From positions 13,276,652 to 13,340,651 of the forward strand of contig CM064655.1 in assembly GCA_032717465.1 (NCBI GenBank): a stretch of 64,000 nucleotides of DNA, given 5' to 3'. This DNA comes from Coenobita brevimanus. Lineage: Eukaryota; Arthropoda; Malacostraca; Decapoda; Coenobitidae. Under the pieces are notes generated by a model. The model had not been told where the DNA came from. It did not search any database and saw only the letters and a program-made list of their open reading frames with translations. The translations under genes were made by a program, and so were the position numbers. Numbering within the stretch: the stretch's first letter is position 1; each line of letters starts with the position of its first letter. Below are positions 22,664 through 32,753 of this stretch, one piece after another.

Positions 22664-23066
22664 TGTGGGGCCTGGGTTTGCAGACCAAGGAATACTAGAG
22701 ATGTTGCAGGATGGAGGAACACACTTCTCAAGGCTCTAGGTTCTTATTCTCCAAACAGCAAGCAGTACAAAGTGGAGCTCTGGCAAGCGTGTAGCTGGCC
22801 TGCCGAGCGCGCAGGAGAAAACATACTGAGAATGCATGGGAGTGCGCAGGCAGGAACTCCGGCGCATGCGTACAATGCATACAGAGAAAGTTTACATGGA
22901 AAGCACTGATGGAATTATTTAGGATACGTTACAGTACAGTAATTGTACACAGATCCTAGTATAGGCCTAGCACAAGTCTATAGCGGTTTATACCCACATT
23001 TAAGTACATCAGACAAGCTGGCAAAATTACTAATGATATGTTATGTTATCCCATACTTATTCCACA
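22664..23066 (-). repeat. Gypsy 5' LTR
   Basis: 403 bp, nearly identical to 17597-17999. It is the promoter-bearing LTR in element orientation. The adjoining minus-strand sequence begins TGGCGCAGTGATAAC, a candidate primer-binding site; I cannot name the tRNA. Confidence 0.9.
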
Positions 23067-23539
23067 CCTACCATGCCCTCTTCATGTATCCCCCCTCTCC
23101 CATGTGGATCCCCCCCCCAGTCATATGGGGGGAGGGTATTTCCCCCTACCCTCCCTCCATGTCCCTGTACTCCACTGGGGCCTATCCTTTGAGTCTGGAG
23201 GTGCTCTCCTCCCGTCCCTCCGTCCCCATACACCTCCTCCTGGTCTTACCACCTCCCACTATCTCCCCCCATCCCCACCCATACCCCCACTCCCTAAACC
23301 GCAGAATCTTTACCTCCCTGGCCTTGAATATTTTGCGTATTTTTTACAACTAATGGTGCGTGTTTTTTAATCATTACCTGTAATTTAATCGTGTCTGCAT
23401 ACAGATATGCACACCACAATTACTTTAGCTGTCTTTATTCAAAACTCACTCAAGAAAGAAATTTTATTTTATGCTGACGCATGCAAGCATGTTGGAGCCT
23501 TCAAAAATGAAACAAAATGAAAACTAGCAAGATTTGACA

Positions 23540-23945
23540 GCTCAGAGGGAAGGGGAGGGGGGAGGGGAGGTTAGGCTAGGGGAGGGGAGGTTAGGCTAGG
23601 GGAGGGGAGGGGAGGGAAGAGGAGGAGACAGGAGAGAAGGGGAGGGAAGGGAAGGGGAGGGAGGGGACTGGAGGTATGGAGAGGGGAGAGGAGGGGAGGA
23701 TAATTTTTACTAATTATTATATTTTTATTTGAGGGTTCATGACCATTTTCCCTAGCTAGATTTGACAGCTCAGCGGGGAGGGGAGGGGGGAGGGGAAAGG
23801 GAAGGGGAGGGGAGGGGAGGGGAGGGAAGGGGAGGGGACAGGAGGGGAGGGGAGGGGAGGGGAGGGGAGGGGAGGGGACAGGAGGGGAGGGGAGGGAGGG
23901 GATTGGAGGTATGGGGAGGGGAGAGGAGAGAAGGGGAGGATAATT
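23540..23945 (+). repeat. GGGGA-rich minisatellite
   Basis: Repeats of GGGGA/GGGGAGG in two blocks (about 23545-23700 and 23765-23940), separated by about 60 bp that are themselves duplicated (TAATTTT...TTTGACAGCTCAG). Very strong strand asymmetry. The reverse-strand Pro/Ser-rich open frame is an artefact. Confidence 0.9.
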
Positions 23946-24828
23946 TTCTCTATTTATCATATTTATTTGGGGGGGTTTGTCACCATTTTATGTTTTTCTA
24001 AGCACATTACAATGGTTTATAACATGTGTACACACACAAAAAAAACTGATTTTGGTGACTTTTGTACGTATTTTTGCCAAGAAAACAGGTGCGAGTGGCG
24101 AATTTCTTTCTCGCCGGGGCCGTGACAGGTAACTATTATAAACTTTGACAGGCCATAGCTCGGTAACTATTGGGTCCAGGAGGGTGGTGTTTGCATTTTT
24201 AGGTGTATAAATTCAGGCTCTATTAATCAGGCATAAAACTTTTAACCTTTGACATAGTCAAAAAATAGGCCTGTTTTTGCGTCCTGGGGAGCAGTCAAGG
24301 CTGTAGAATTGCACACCCTAGGGGTTAAGGACAATGTGCAGTGTTAAACAATTATAACTCACAGTGCAAAGAATTAAGTGCAGCACAACACTGGATTACT
24401 GTTCGTGCTTCAAGAGCATTTTCACTGCTGGCACAGCCTTAGAGGAGGCGGCCACAGACATGCTGTAAGTACCCTGTACACTGCTAAATATTCTCCATAC
24501 TCATTTCTAATTCCTCACTCTCTGGTTCCTTTTCATTTATTTCAAACTTTATGTCCATTATTGGTGTGAATAGGGTCTTAAATAGCTAGGTGCTATGCAT
24601 GTCCAGCAGGGAGTTATTTAGGTGGCTATCAAAGTTAGGGTGGGTTAGGGTCTATAAGTAACAGTCCAGGAGGCAGGGGCCCAAAATCTGGATGGGCCTA
24701 ATTCCTGATGTCATTAACCGAGGAAAAACTGCCACTCTTCACCAGATTATTTAATTTTCGACATCAAAGTCGGTCAACTAAACCCCGTTCATTTTGTGTG
24801 CCCTCTGTGACACTAAAAGGAAGGAAGA

Positions 24829-25195
24829 AATTATCTATCTATCTATTGCCAGACACCATAATCCCGTAAAGGGTGGCCATTTGACAACGAGTTAGTTGTT
24901 TTACAGGAAGGGCCACCAACCCACTTATTGACACGTAGGGAGCACGCATTGTTTGGTTATATGGTCACCACCCAGCGTTGTAAATGGTTTCTTGGCTTAC
25001 AGGACACCATTTGCCTTGTCACTCAATGCAAAGCCACCTGTAAAGGAAAGAAAAGGAATAAGAAGTGACAGGAAAGATAGGAGAAATAGGAAGAGAGGAG
25101 GGCAGGCACAGAAAAAGAATGATAAAAGCTAAGGAAGTAGGCAGCACTACATCAAGTGGGTGGATGATGGTCGCCATCACCTACCATCACTGCTA
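24829..25195 (-). mobile_element. SINE type 1, copy 1
   Basis: Minus-oriented; the (TAGA)n tail lies at 24832-24844 and the conserved 3' end GTCTGGCAATAGATAG next to it. The body matches 46406-46793. The 5' head carries GGTAGGTGATGGCGACCATC at the high-coordinate end. No clear duplication. Confidence 0.8.
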
Positions 25196-25972
25196 CAGGG
25201 AAGAGAGGCTGTAATATAGTCAAATAGAATAAAAAATTGGTGGGCTGAGTTACCATCTCGGTTTTGAGACAGTTACTATTCTTTCCTTCCTTAAATATCG
25301 ATGAGCTTTATTTTACATCCATTTCATGTACTTGTCCATCAAAACAAAAATAAATATGTTCTGAGAAATATGTAACGATTCTCCGTCAAGGATTATTAGC
25401 TCGACAAGGTTGAAGATCGTACGTTACGATCACAAACAATAACAAACTCACGTGTGTCTGCTGCCCCGGTGGACCTGCTGCACAAAGATAATGGAAAACC
25501 GTTGCACAGAAAAATGGACAGTGCCTAGACTGAAGTTCTTCCTGAAGTCTAGAGGAATACCCTGTTCAGGGTACACCACCAGCATGTTGTGTTGACTTTT
25601 TGTACGGTATTTTGGAGCCCTCGGCATCGTCGGATTTCGGCCGGCGGTCTCGTCTCTGCACAGTTTCGCCCTTAAACACTGTACGATTTTCATATGAAAA
25701 ACTGTGCAGATATTCTTCAGCATTATGGGGATGAAGCATTGTTCTTTTAGAAAACTAAGTTATATGGGTTTCAAACAAAAGGTGCAGCTAGAGACTTGTA
25801 AATATGTGATGAATGCTGTCACACCCGGTGTGCTTTCACAGCTTCTATAGTAACGTTTTCATGAATTTATCGCGTTAAAGCATATCTAGGAAATCAATAT
25901 AACAACTAAAAAATAATATCATGAACAGCTAACGTACAGTATATCAATAACTATCACGGGTAAGATTTTTTT
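25196..25972. other. Unassigned sequence, possible single-copy DNA
   Basis: No transposon family recognised except a short GATTCTCCGTCA motif at about 25378, seen also at 32500 and 37420. It is one of the few candidate host stretches. It contains a minus-strand open segment (see 25456-25723) with CpG-rich sequence around 25620-25660. Confidence 0.4.
25456..25723 (-). other. Weak candidate host exon
   Basis: An open minus-strand segment of about 90 codons (MLKNICTVFHMKIVQC...; an inner ATG gives MPRAPKYRTKSQHNMLVVYP). It runs into a good splice-donor consensus, CAC/GTGAGT, at about 25455. I recognise no domain. Length alone is not significant, so this is a low-confidence call that a transcript alignment would settle. 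Confidence 0.15.
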
Positions 25973-25976
25973 TTAA

Positions 25977-26972
25977 CCCCTTAAACGCGGATCGTCGCGT
26001 TTGCGACGCTCGCCAAAAAGGATATAACGGCGGTCGAATTTGCGATTCGAGTTAATTTTGAATAAACGCGGGCAAGGATGTTCCAGCTGGTATTGTCTAT
26101 CAGTACCACCACCCTTTAGCTACAATTAGCATACTTTACCTTTGTACTACTGACCTCCTTTGTTGCCAAGTATCGCGTTTTTCCCCCCTCCCCCCCCACC
26201 ACGGCCCGGCCAGCCTGGCTGTGATACATGGCAGCGCTCTGACTGCTCAGAACTGTATATCTACGCTCTCCTCTCACAAGCAGTTTATGCTAATAGGAAA
26301 CGCTTGTTTCCCCAGTTGTAACACCAGCTTTTTTTCGCACGGTTTGCCCCTGTTTAGCGTGTTTACCGCAGGCTTTCAAAGTGACATTATGGCGAGCTCT
26401 AGTTCTTTCGAGTCAGTGCAAGCGGCTGACAGGAACGAGAATAAAGTGACGGGAGTAAGGCAGAATGAAAAGCGCCCTGCGGTGATCTTTTGGGAAGTAA
26501 TATGATTGAAAATAATGTAGTATACATGATTTTGGCTGTGAAAATGGAAATATTTGTTGAGTGACGGGAAGACCGTCGCCACGCTGCATGTCAGCCGTAT
26601 GCTTCGTTGATTTTAGCCTTATTTTCAGTGCTTATTGTACAAATACGGATTCCAAACTACCTGTACGTTGTAGTATAAAGTTTACTGTGACAGAATGAGG
26701 CCGTGGTAGAAGGGAAACCGGGTTGCTGGAGGTGTGAAAGTGAAGATTTGGTTACCCAACTTTGCAAGTCTCCACAAGTCCTTGGGTAGTCCACGAAGGC
26801 TCAACACCTGTCTCTGGAGAAAGCTGAATGTAAGTACTATCTGCCATACCAAGTATAATGTTCTAGGGTTAATCTCTGATTTTTGGCCAATATTTTCCTA
26901 CAGGTACTCAGACCGCGATACAACCCCGCCACCCGGGGGGGGGGTCGGCTGTCCATGGCCACGCATTAGGGG
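25977..26972 (+). mobile_element. piggyBac family 2 MITE, copy 2
   Basis: 996 bp between TTAA 25973-25976 and 26973-26976. The left end CCCCTTAAACGCGGATCGTC is followed by the palindrome CGTCGCGTTTGCGACG. It contains a short frame at about 26391 (MASSSSFESVQAADRNENKV, 38 codons, stop at 26505), shared with the other copies. No catalytic domain. Confidence 0.85.
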
Positions 26973-27120
26973 TTAAAGAGACATGTGGTCTTTGCATGAG
27001 TAGCCCGACTTCCATATTGAACTAGCTGGCGATCAGTGGCAACTCTTGAGTTAGTGACGGTGGGAATTTTCAGACATGCCTTTGGCTGTATTATATTGGA
27101 TGTTGGGAAGATTGCTGTAC

Positions 27121-30100
27121 AGTAATCCTTCCAATATCCGATGTAACAGAGCCATAGGCAGGTCCGGATAGTGGTCCTGTCCGGATATTGGGCCCCAGCT
27201 TATGGACTTGTACTTATGGACCCTAACTCAGAAAAACACCTATACAACTCCCTCAGGATATGCATAGCACCTATTTAAGACCCAAATCACACCAATAAGG
27301 CACATAAAAGACTGAAATAAATGCAAAAGAAGCATAAAATGAGTTTTTTCAGGTAGGTTCATACAATATTCAACATTCTGGGTACTTACAAGTCCCTGGC
27401 TCCTGGACTGGTAGTTATGGACCCTAACCTAGTCTAACTCAGAAAAACACCTCCCTACTGCACATGCATAGCACCTAAGACACAGCATATTCACACCAAT
27501 AAGGGACATAAAAGAGTGAAATGAGGTGTTTGAGGTAAGTATGGTATGGAAAATACAGTAGAGTACAGTAAGAAACATTCTGCCTACTTACAGCAAGTCC
27601 ATGGCCATCTCGATGAATAACCGCCTCCTCTCAGACTCTGACAGTAAGAAGGATTTCCTGAAGCACTTGCAGTACAATGTTCATGAAGTCTTGCACTGAA
27701 CTAGTAATTCGCATTCAGAAGTCCATTCTCTTCACAGTGCGCACTCTTGTCTAACTTATGCTCCATTGTAACTTAATAAGTGTTGCATTCTGCACTTTAA
27801 GTCTTTCCACTCTTATAACCATTTTCTAAACCAAAAACACACAAGTTTATTTACGTTAAATTTAGTCCAAAAATTGTTTGTCTTTTTCACTCACAACTGT
27901 AAATCCTTAACACAATGCACTGTTTTTTTCACTGCACAACACTGGAAATTCCCGTGTGGTCTAGTGGAGAAGTTCTTGGCGTCTAATCACTGTCAGAGTC
28001 TGAGAGTAGCACAGGGAGGTGACCTAGGAGTTCGTCGCTGGGTCGTGGTGATGGCGTACCCACTGGCAGACGACTCTGAAGACAGACGCAAACTCACGTC
28101 GAGCGGTGACTCCACCGAGGCTGATGTGCTGGGCTGTGGCTCGGAGCATGAGGGCCTGTCTTGGGGAGGCAACGGAGTGGAGCCAGGGCTGGGCACAGCG
28201 GGGGTCACGGGCCTGAAAAAACTGTCAATGGTCGATTGACGCAAGGAACGATGATTCTGACGATTTATGATGCGCTGCCTGAAAGCACACACTTCCTCCA
28301 CAAGTCCCAAGGGCCCCATCTCCCTATTGCAGTCCGGGTGTTCCAGGTAGTCCAGAACAAACTCTAGGTGTTCCCGGAGTGCGCTCAGCTTGGGGATGGC
28401 TGGAGTTGTGTCATGCTGAAAGGAGTCCGCATCATCGTCGCTGTCCTCGTCGGAATCTTCAAGCTGGGTACTGACACCTGCAACTGAAGATGCAATCTCG
28501 ATATCAGACAAGGTCTGATACCCAGGATCGCCCTCGTCGTCATCCAACCACTCACGCACGTCGTCCACATCAACATCGTCGCCATGTGTACGTAGACGTG
28601 CATGGAAGTCATCCACGTCAAAACCTAAGAAATCATATTCCACATCCATTCCGAGAAGCAGACGAGACCAACCATTTTCTAGAGTCTTGACAGGGATTTC
28701 CTTCCATGCACTGGCCCAGTTGTAGATTGCAGACTTGATGTTGTAGCGGCAAAGGTTTTCCAAAGTCCGCCGGCCTCGCGTGTCCCGTCCCTCCCTGCGC
28801 TTGTCCTCATCCTCGAGAACAACCATCACCTCGTCCAGGAACTTCCGGCAGTATAGGCGCTTCATTGCCACGATCACTCCTTGGTCCATTGGTTGGATGA
28901 GAGCAGTCGTATTAGGTGGCAGAAACATGCACCTAATCCGTCCATTCTCAGCCACCAAGTCCTTGTCGCACGGGTGGGCAGGTGCATTGTCGAGGAGAAG
29001 GAGGGCCTTTACCTGGTCGCTTGGGATTCCCAGTTTCTCCGTCTAGTAATGTATGACCTCTCTGACGAAATGGTGGTGGAAACAGTCTTTGAAGATCTGG
29101 GCTGTGAACCATGCCTTCAAAGAATGGTACCAGACGACAGGAAGGACATCCATCACCCCACGAAGACACCGAGGCTGCTTTGTGCAGCCAACAATAACGG
29201 GCTTAAGCCGGTGCATGCCGTTAGCATTGGCACAACATAAAGCAGATATCCGTTCCTTGGAGAGCTTGCGGCCAGGTACACGCTTCTCCGTCTCCTCGGC
29301 TAGAGTGTTAGTTGGCAAATAGAGATAGAATAAACCAGTTTTGTCAGCGTTGTAGACTTGACCTAGAATGAGGCCCTCCCTGTCGATCAAGCTCTTCACC
29401 TTGTGCCGAAACTCGTCAACGCCATCCTCGTTACCGTCCAAAGCTTCGCCATGAGCCTTACAGTTGGTAAGGCCATGCCGTAACTCAAACCCGAAGAGCC
29501 AACCCTCGGATGCCTTGAAGTCTAGGGCGTCGTGAAGCCTGGCAAACTTCTCAGCAGCAGCCTCCAACTCCGTACCACGTACCATCACACCAGCAGCACG
29601 TTGCTGTCGATAGCAAATCAATGTGGAGCGGTTGACTTCAGCAAACTTGGGAGTAAACATCACCTTCCTCTCCACATTGCGTTTGCTTCTCAACGAGAAG
29701 TCAGCCGTGTACTGCATGAGTTTGTCTCGGGATCTCTTAATATCAAACAAAGTAGATCGGGCCATGTTACACTCGCGGAGGATGCGTGAAGAAGACCACC
29801 CCACATCTACTTTCTCCAATATCTCCCGTTTCTTCTCCAGAGTCAACACTACTCTCTTCCTTTTCTCAGGCGGCGGGGCCATCATCACACACACGGAGAG
29901 GCACGAGAGCAGCAGGAGTGCCTGCAGCAGGTAAGGCACCACCACAAAAGCGAGCAAGTGGGCAGCCATGACGACGAGCGTTCATTCGCGACGAGAGACA
30001 GGTGGAATGTGGGGAGGATGCAGGGGCGCTCTAGCGGACGTCGGAGGAATGACGCGCCACAACAAAGCTGTCCCGTGCCCTGCGCGCCAAGTTCAAATTA

Positions 30101-30235
30101 CGGGTGGGAATTTTTTTTTCTTTCAAATTTTTTGCAGTTTTCGGATCATTTTGGGAATATTGGATCCCGGGACGATTATGTCCAGTTAGTGGGGATGTTC
30201 GGATAGTGGGCATTCGGATATTAGAGGGATTACTT
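27121..30235 (-). mobile_element. Tigger-A DNA transposon, copy 2 (near full length)
   Basis: 3115 bp. The left end CAGTAATCCTTCCAATATCC is preceded by TA. The right end, inverted, reads AGTAATCCCTCTAATATCCG with the first base changed, and its flanking TA is lost. Arms match copy 3. The transposase is at 27993-29969. Confidence 0.9.
27993..29969 (-). pseudogene. Tigger-A transposase with one nonsense codon and a C-terminal frameshift
   Basis: It starts at ATG 29969 (MAAHLLAFVVVPYL) or, more typical of the family, at the inner MAPPPEKRKRV (about 29880). HTH_psq, CENP-B HTH and the DDE_1 core are present: VYNADKTGLFY (the usual DE reads DK, a catalytic-neighbour change), LLLLDNAPAHP, ALIQPMDQGV. 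An in-frame TAG at 29043-29045 follows EVIHY, where the other copies have Gln. After it the same frame runs on to about 28070, where a small indel replaces the normal acidic C-terminus by TTTQRRTPRS and ends the frame at 27993. Confidence 0.9.
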
Positions 30236-30499
30236 TGGATTATTATTTATGGTCTCCATCTTGGAGAAGAAACGTCTTGGACAAACCCATCTTGAACGTG
30301 AGGGTACTGCATAAATATACAGTTCAGTATACAGTAAACCCTCTATATAACGAACCCTGGTACTGTATTGCGAATTTCTGATATAACAAATAACCAAATT
30401 GTGACTGAACTTCCCCCAGATTTTGCAAACAAAGGTCGTTAAATGAGAGGGAAGTTCGGGAATCAGCCCATGGTGACAACAGCATCCCTTCCTGGCACA

Positions 30500-31200
30500 G
30501 TAAGTGTACTTCAACAGCATAGTGGTAGGTGGTGGTGACCATCATCCACTCACTTGATGTAGTGCTGCCTACTTCTTCCTTAGCCTTTATCATTCTTTTT
30601 CTGTGCTTGCCCTCATTTCATCCTATTTCTCCCATCTTTCCTTTCACTTCTTACTGCTTTTCTTTCCTTTACAGGTGGCTTTACATTGAGTGACAAGCCA
30701 AATGGTTTCTTGTATGTCAAGAAACCATTTGCAATGCTAGGTGGTAACCATATAACCAAACCATACGTGCTCCCTAGGTGTCAACAAGTGGGTTGGTGGA
30801 GGGTTAGTGCTCCTCCCTGTAAAACAAATAACTCAAAGTCAAATGGTCACCCCTTGCGGGATTATGGTGTCTGGCAATAGACACACTCAAACCTCAATTT
30901 AAGGGACTAAATGGGGAATCAACTTGTCCCTTATTTGAAAATGTCCATTGATTTACCACATATAAAGACAATCTTATTATGAAATGCAATGACTGTTTCA
31001 CTTATCTTACTTATCTATATGATTATTAATATTATTTTATGGGTGCTGTATAAAGAAACATATTAATTTGTATAACCTAGACATTACGTATCATTACAAA
31101 ACAATATTGTTCGTCTGTCAGGTAGGTTATGGAGTCCCTTAAATCCAAAACCTCTTAAATGGAGGTCCCTTAAATTGAGGTTTGAGTGTAGATAGATAGT
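30500..31200 (+). mobile_element. SINE type 1, copy 2, split by a MITE in its tail
   Basis: The head begins near GTGGTAGGTGGTGGTGACC (30522), the body includes GGCTTTACATTGAGTGACAAG and CTCCCTAGGTGTCAACAAGT, and the 3' end is GTCTGGCAATAGA at 30870-30881. The TAGA tail is cut at 30883 by a 305 bp MITE and continues as TAGATAGATAG at 31189-31199. The start is approximate. Confidence 0.8.
30884..31188. mobile_element. 305 bp MITE (family G)
   Basis: Terminal inverted repeats of about 23 bp, beginning CACTCAAACCTCAATTTAAG at both ends. TA follows the right end. Non-coding and AT-rich. Inserted in a TA of the TAGA tail of the SINE. Confidence 0.85.
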
Positions 31201-31450
31201 ACAACTTCATACAGTATTGTATTTACATGTACAACTTCATAATCCATTGGATTCTCCATGTCAAACTTCACAGAGCTAGTTTAGTTATGTCTGAGCACGT
31301 AGGATTGAACAACTCCCCTTATAGAGTGAACTCAGTTCGGTAATCCCTTGGAAATACCGACCCCTCGTATACAACGAACTTTCAGATACAGAGATCCACC
31401 CCTCCCCCCAGTTAGTATGTTATATCGAGGGTTTACTGTATATATATATG

Positions 31451-32096
31451 CAGTAGAACCTCTCTCATTCGGACTATATGGGGGGAAGGGTTGTCCGAAT
31501 TAGCAGATTGTCCGGACCATCAGGGTAATCTCCAGTTCATATCAAAAACTATCTACATATGGTATGTTTGTTAATTATTAACATATGTGGCATTTTTAGA
31601 GTTTTTCTTTTATTTTCACCACAGTCACTGTTTGTAACATCAAATTTTAAAGCAAACTCTAATTTTATCTTGTTTTTTCTTGATGTCCGACACAGTTTGT
31701 TTGGCGATACCAAACTAGTTCACGAGTTTTCCTGGAGGACCACCAGCCTCTAGTTTATCCAGTACTTTCACTTTATCTGCAATACTTAGTGTTACATGCT
31801 TTCTTTTAAGACCTTTATTCTTTGCAGAAGCTACACTTGCATTAAGGGGCATGGTAAGGAGGCTTAACTTTTGAAATACAGCATAAAAATATAAATGGTT
31901 GGTGAACTAGTTTAAACAGGCGCCCGTGTTGTGACCTAGCGTGATCCGAGACTAAACAAATGACGATCGCTTTCCGCGCCGATACTGAAAATGACTTTAG
32001 AATTACTTTCAACATATTTTTGGAGCTTATTATTTTTAAATTTTATCCGAATTAACAGAAATCCGGATCAAATGGGTCCGGACCAAAGAGGTTCTA

Positions 32097-32099
<3 letters not shown>
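31451..32099 (-). mobile_element. Tigger family C deletion derivative
   Basis: 649 bp. Terminal repeats are CAGTAGAACCTCTCTCATTC and, inverted, CAGTAGAACCTCTTTGGTCC. TA follows the right end; the left duplicate reads TG. It keeps only the 5' end of the transposase gene. Confidence 0.85.
31637..31852 (-). pseudogene. Tigger-C transposase N-terminal DNA-binding domain
   Basis: The minus strand starts MPLNASVASAKNKGLKRK and continues HVTLSIADKVKVLDKLEAGG, then FGIAKQTVSDIKKKQDKI after one in-frame TAG. This is the first CENP-B/psq helix-turn-helix of Tigger transposases. The rest of the protein is deleted. It lies inside the 649 bp element. Confidence 0.8.

Positions 32100-32168
<69 letters not shown>
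32100..32168. repeat. (TA)n microsatellite
   Basis: About 69 bp of TA with one TACTGTA, directly linking the ends of Tigger-C and Tigger-D elements. Confidence 0.95.
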
Positions 32169-32171
<3 letters not shown>

Positions 32172-32753
32172 TGGAATCTCAAATTTCGACAGTTTAGAAT
32201 TTGATGAATCAAATTTTGATGCATTTTGGAGTGGTCTGCCTACCTTACTTTTCAAATCAAAGTCGCATATTTTGATGCTCTCAGGGCCAGACTCCAACCA
32301 AAACAAGCAAAGATAATATTTTTGATGCAAACCAAAATGCCAGAAGTGAAGGAAAATTATAAGAAAAAGTATAAGCCTAACCTAATATCGTATGTGACAT
32401 GTGTCAAGAAGAGAATGAAAATCAACATCATTTATTCATACAGTACAATATATGAAGCATACGATGATGTGGTTCGGAGACAATTCACCGTCAAGTCAAT
32501 TCGCCGTCAGATAATTCCCCGTCAAAACATGGACGATTTCCCGTCAGGATAATTCGTACCCTGGATGATTTCCCGACATTCTATAAATATACTTATTATT
32601 AATTAATCAATACTTTAATAACTCAAAGATATAACAAGAGAAATTAAGGGAAGAGAATCAATAGTAGAAATACTAAAACAAAATGAATTACAGGTGGTAG
32701 CAAATACAGCAGGCTGAATACTAAAATGAAGAGAATTACGGTAATTATGAATA

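Larger units (their letters stand above)
17597..23066 (-). mobile_element. Ty3/gypsy LTR retrotransposon
   Basis: A complete two-LTR element in minus orientation: two 403 bp LTRs, a gag remnant, a protease-RT-RNase H frame, an integrase frame and a polypurine tract. Flanks are CCTCC (17592-17596) and CCTAC (23067-23071), a likely 5 bp duplication with one change. The order PR-RT-RH-IN fits Ty3/gypsy. No env-like frame is present between integrase and LTR. By eye the two LTRs differ at about 16 of 403 positions, so insertion is not very recent. Confidence 0.92.
17303..24324. mobile_element. TTAA-flanked MITE (family 5) carrying a gypsy retrotransposon
   Basis: TTAA lies at 17299-17302 and 24325-24328. 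Short terminal repeats are CCCCTAAAG on the left and, inverted, CCCCTAGGG on the right. Apart from the 5470 bp gypsy insert the element is about 1.55 kb, non-coding, with pyrimidine-rich and GGGGA-rich tracts. Removal restores the Tigger-A MITE at this TTAA. Piggybac-like by target site only. Confidence 0.6.
16873..24715 (+). mobile_element. Tigger-A MITE interrupted by a TTAA element
   Basis: The left terminus is CAGTAATCCCTGTAATAACC, preceded by TA. The left arm runs to TTAA 17299-17302; the right arm resumes at 24325 and matches the 12393 MITE in reverse order (GCAGTGTTAAACAATTATAA and onward). The right terminal repeat is degraded around 24700-24715. At 17128 the MITE keeps the Tigger ATG and the first codons (MAAACARF), then jumps at about 17160 to the transposase stop region and 3' UTR. 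Confidence 0.75.
30332..31438. mobile_element. Tigger family B MITE
   Basis: TA on both sides (30330-30331, 31439-31440). Terminal repeats are CAGTAAACCCTCTATATAAC on the left and, inverted, CAGTAAACCCTCGATATAAC on the right. No transposase. It contains a SINE (about 30500-31200), which in turn contains a small MITE. Confidence 0.8.

Noticed and set aside
23571..24001. Pro-Leu-Ser-rich and Gly-Glu-rich frames
   Set aside because: Both are readings of the GGGGA repeat.
24378..25190. CRISPR-like or prokaryotic features
   Set aside because: No direct-repeat array, operon structure or prokaryotic gene anywhere; every long frame is a eukaryotic transposon protein or its shadow.
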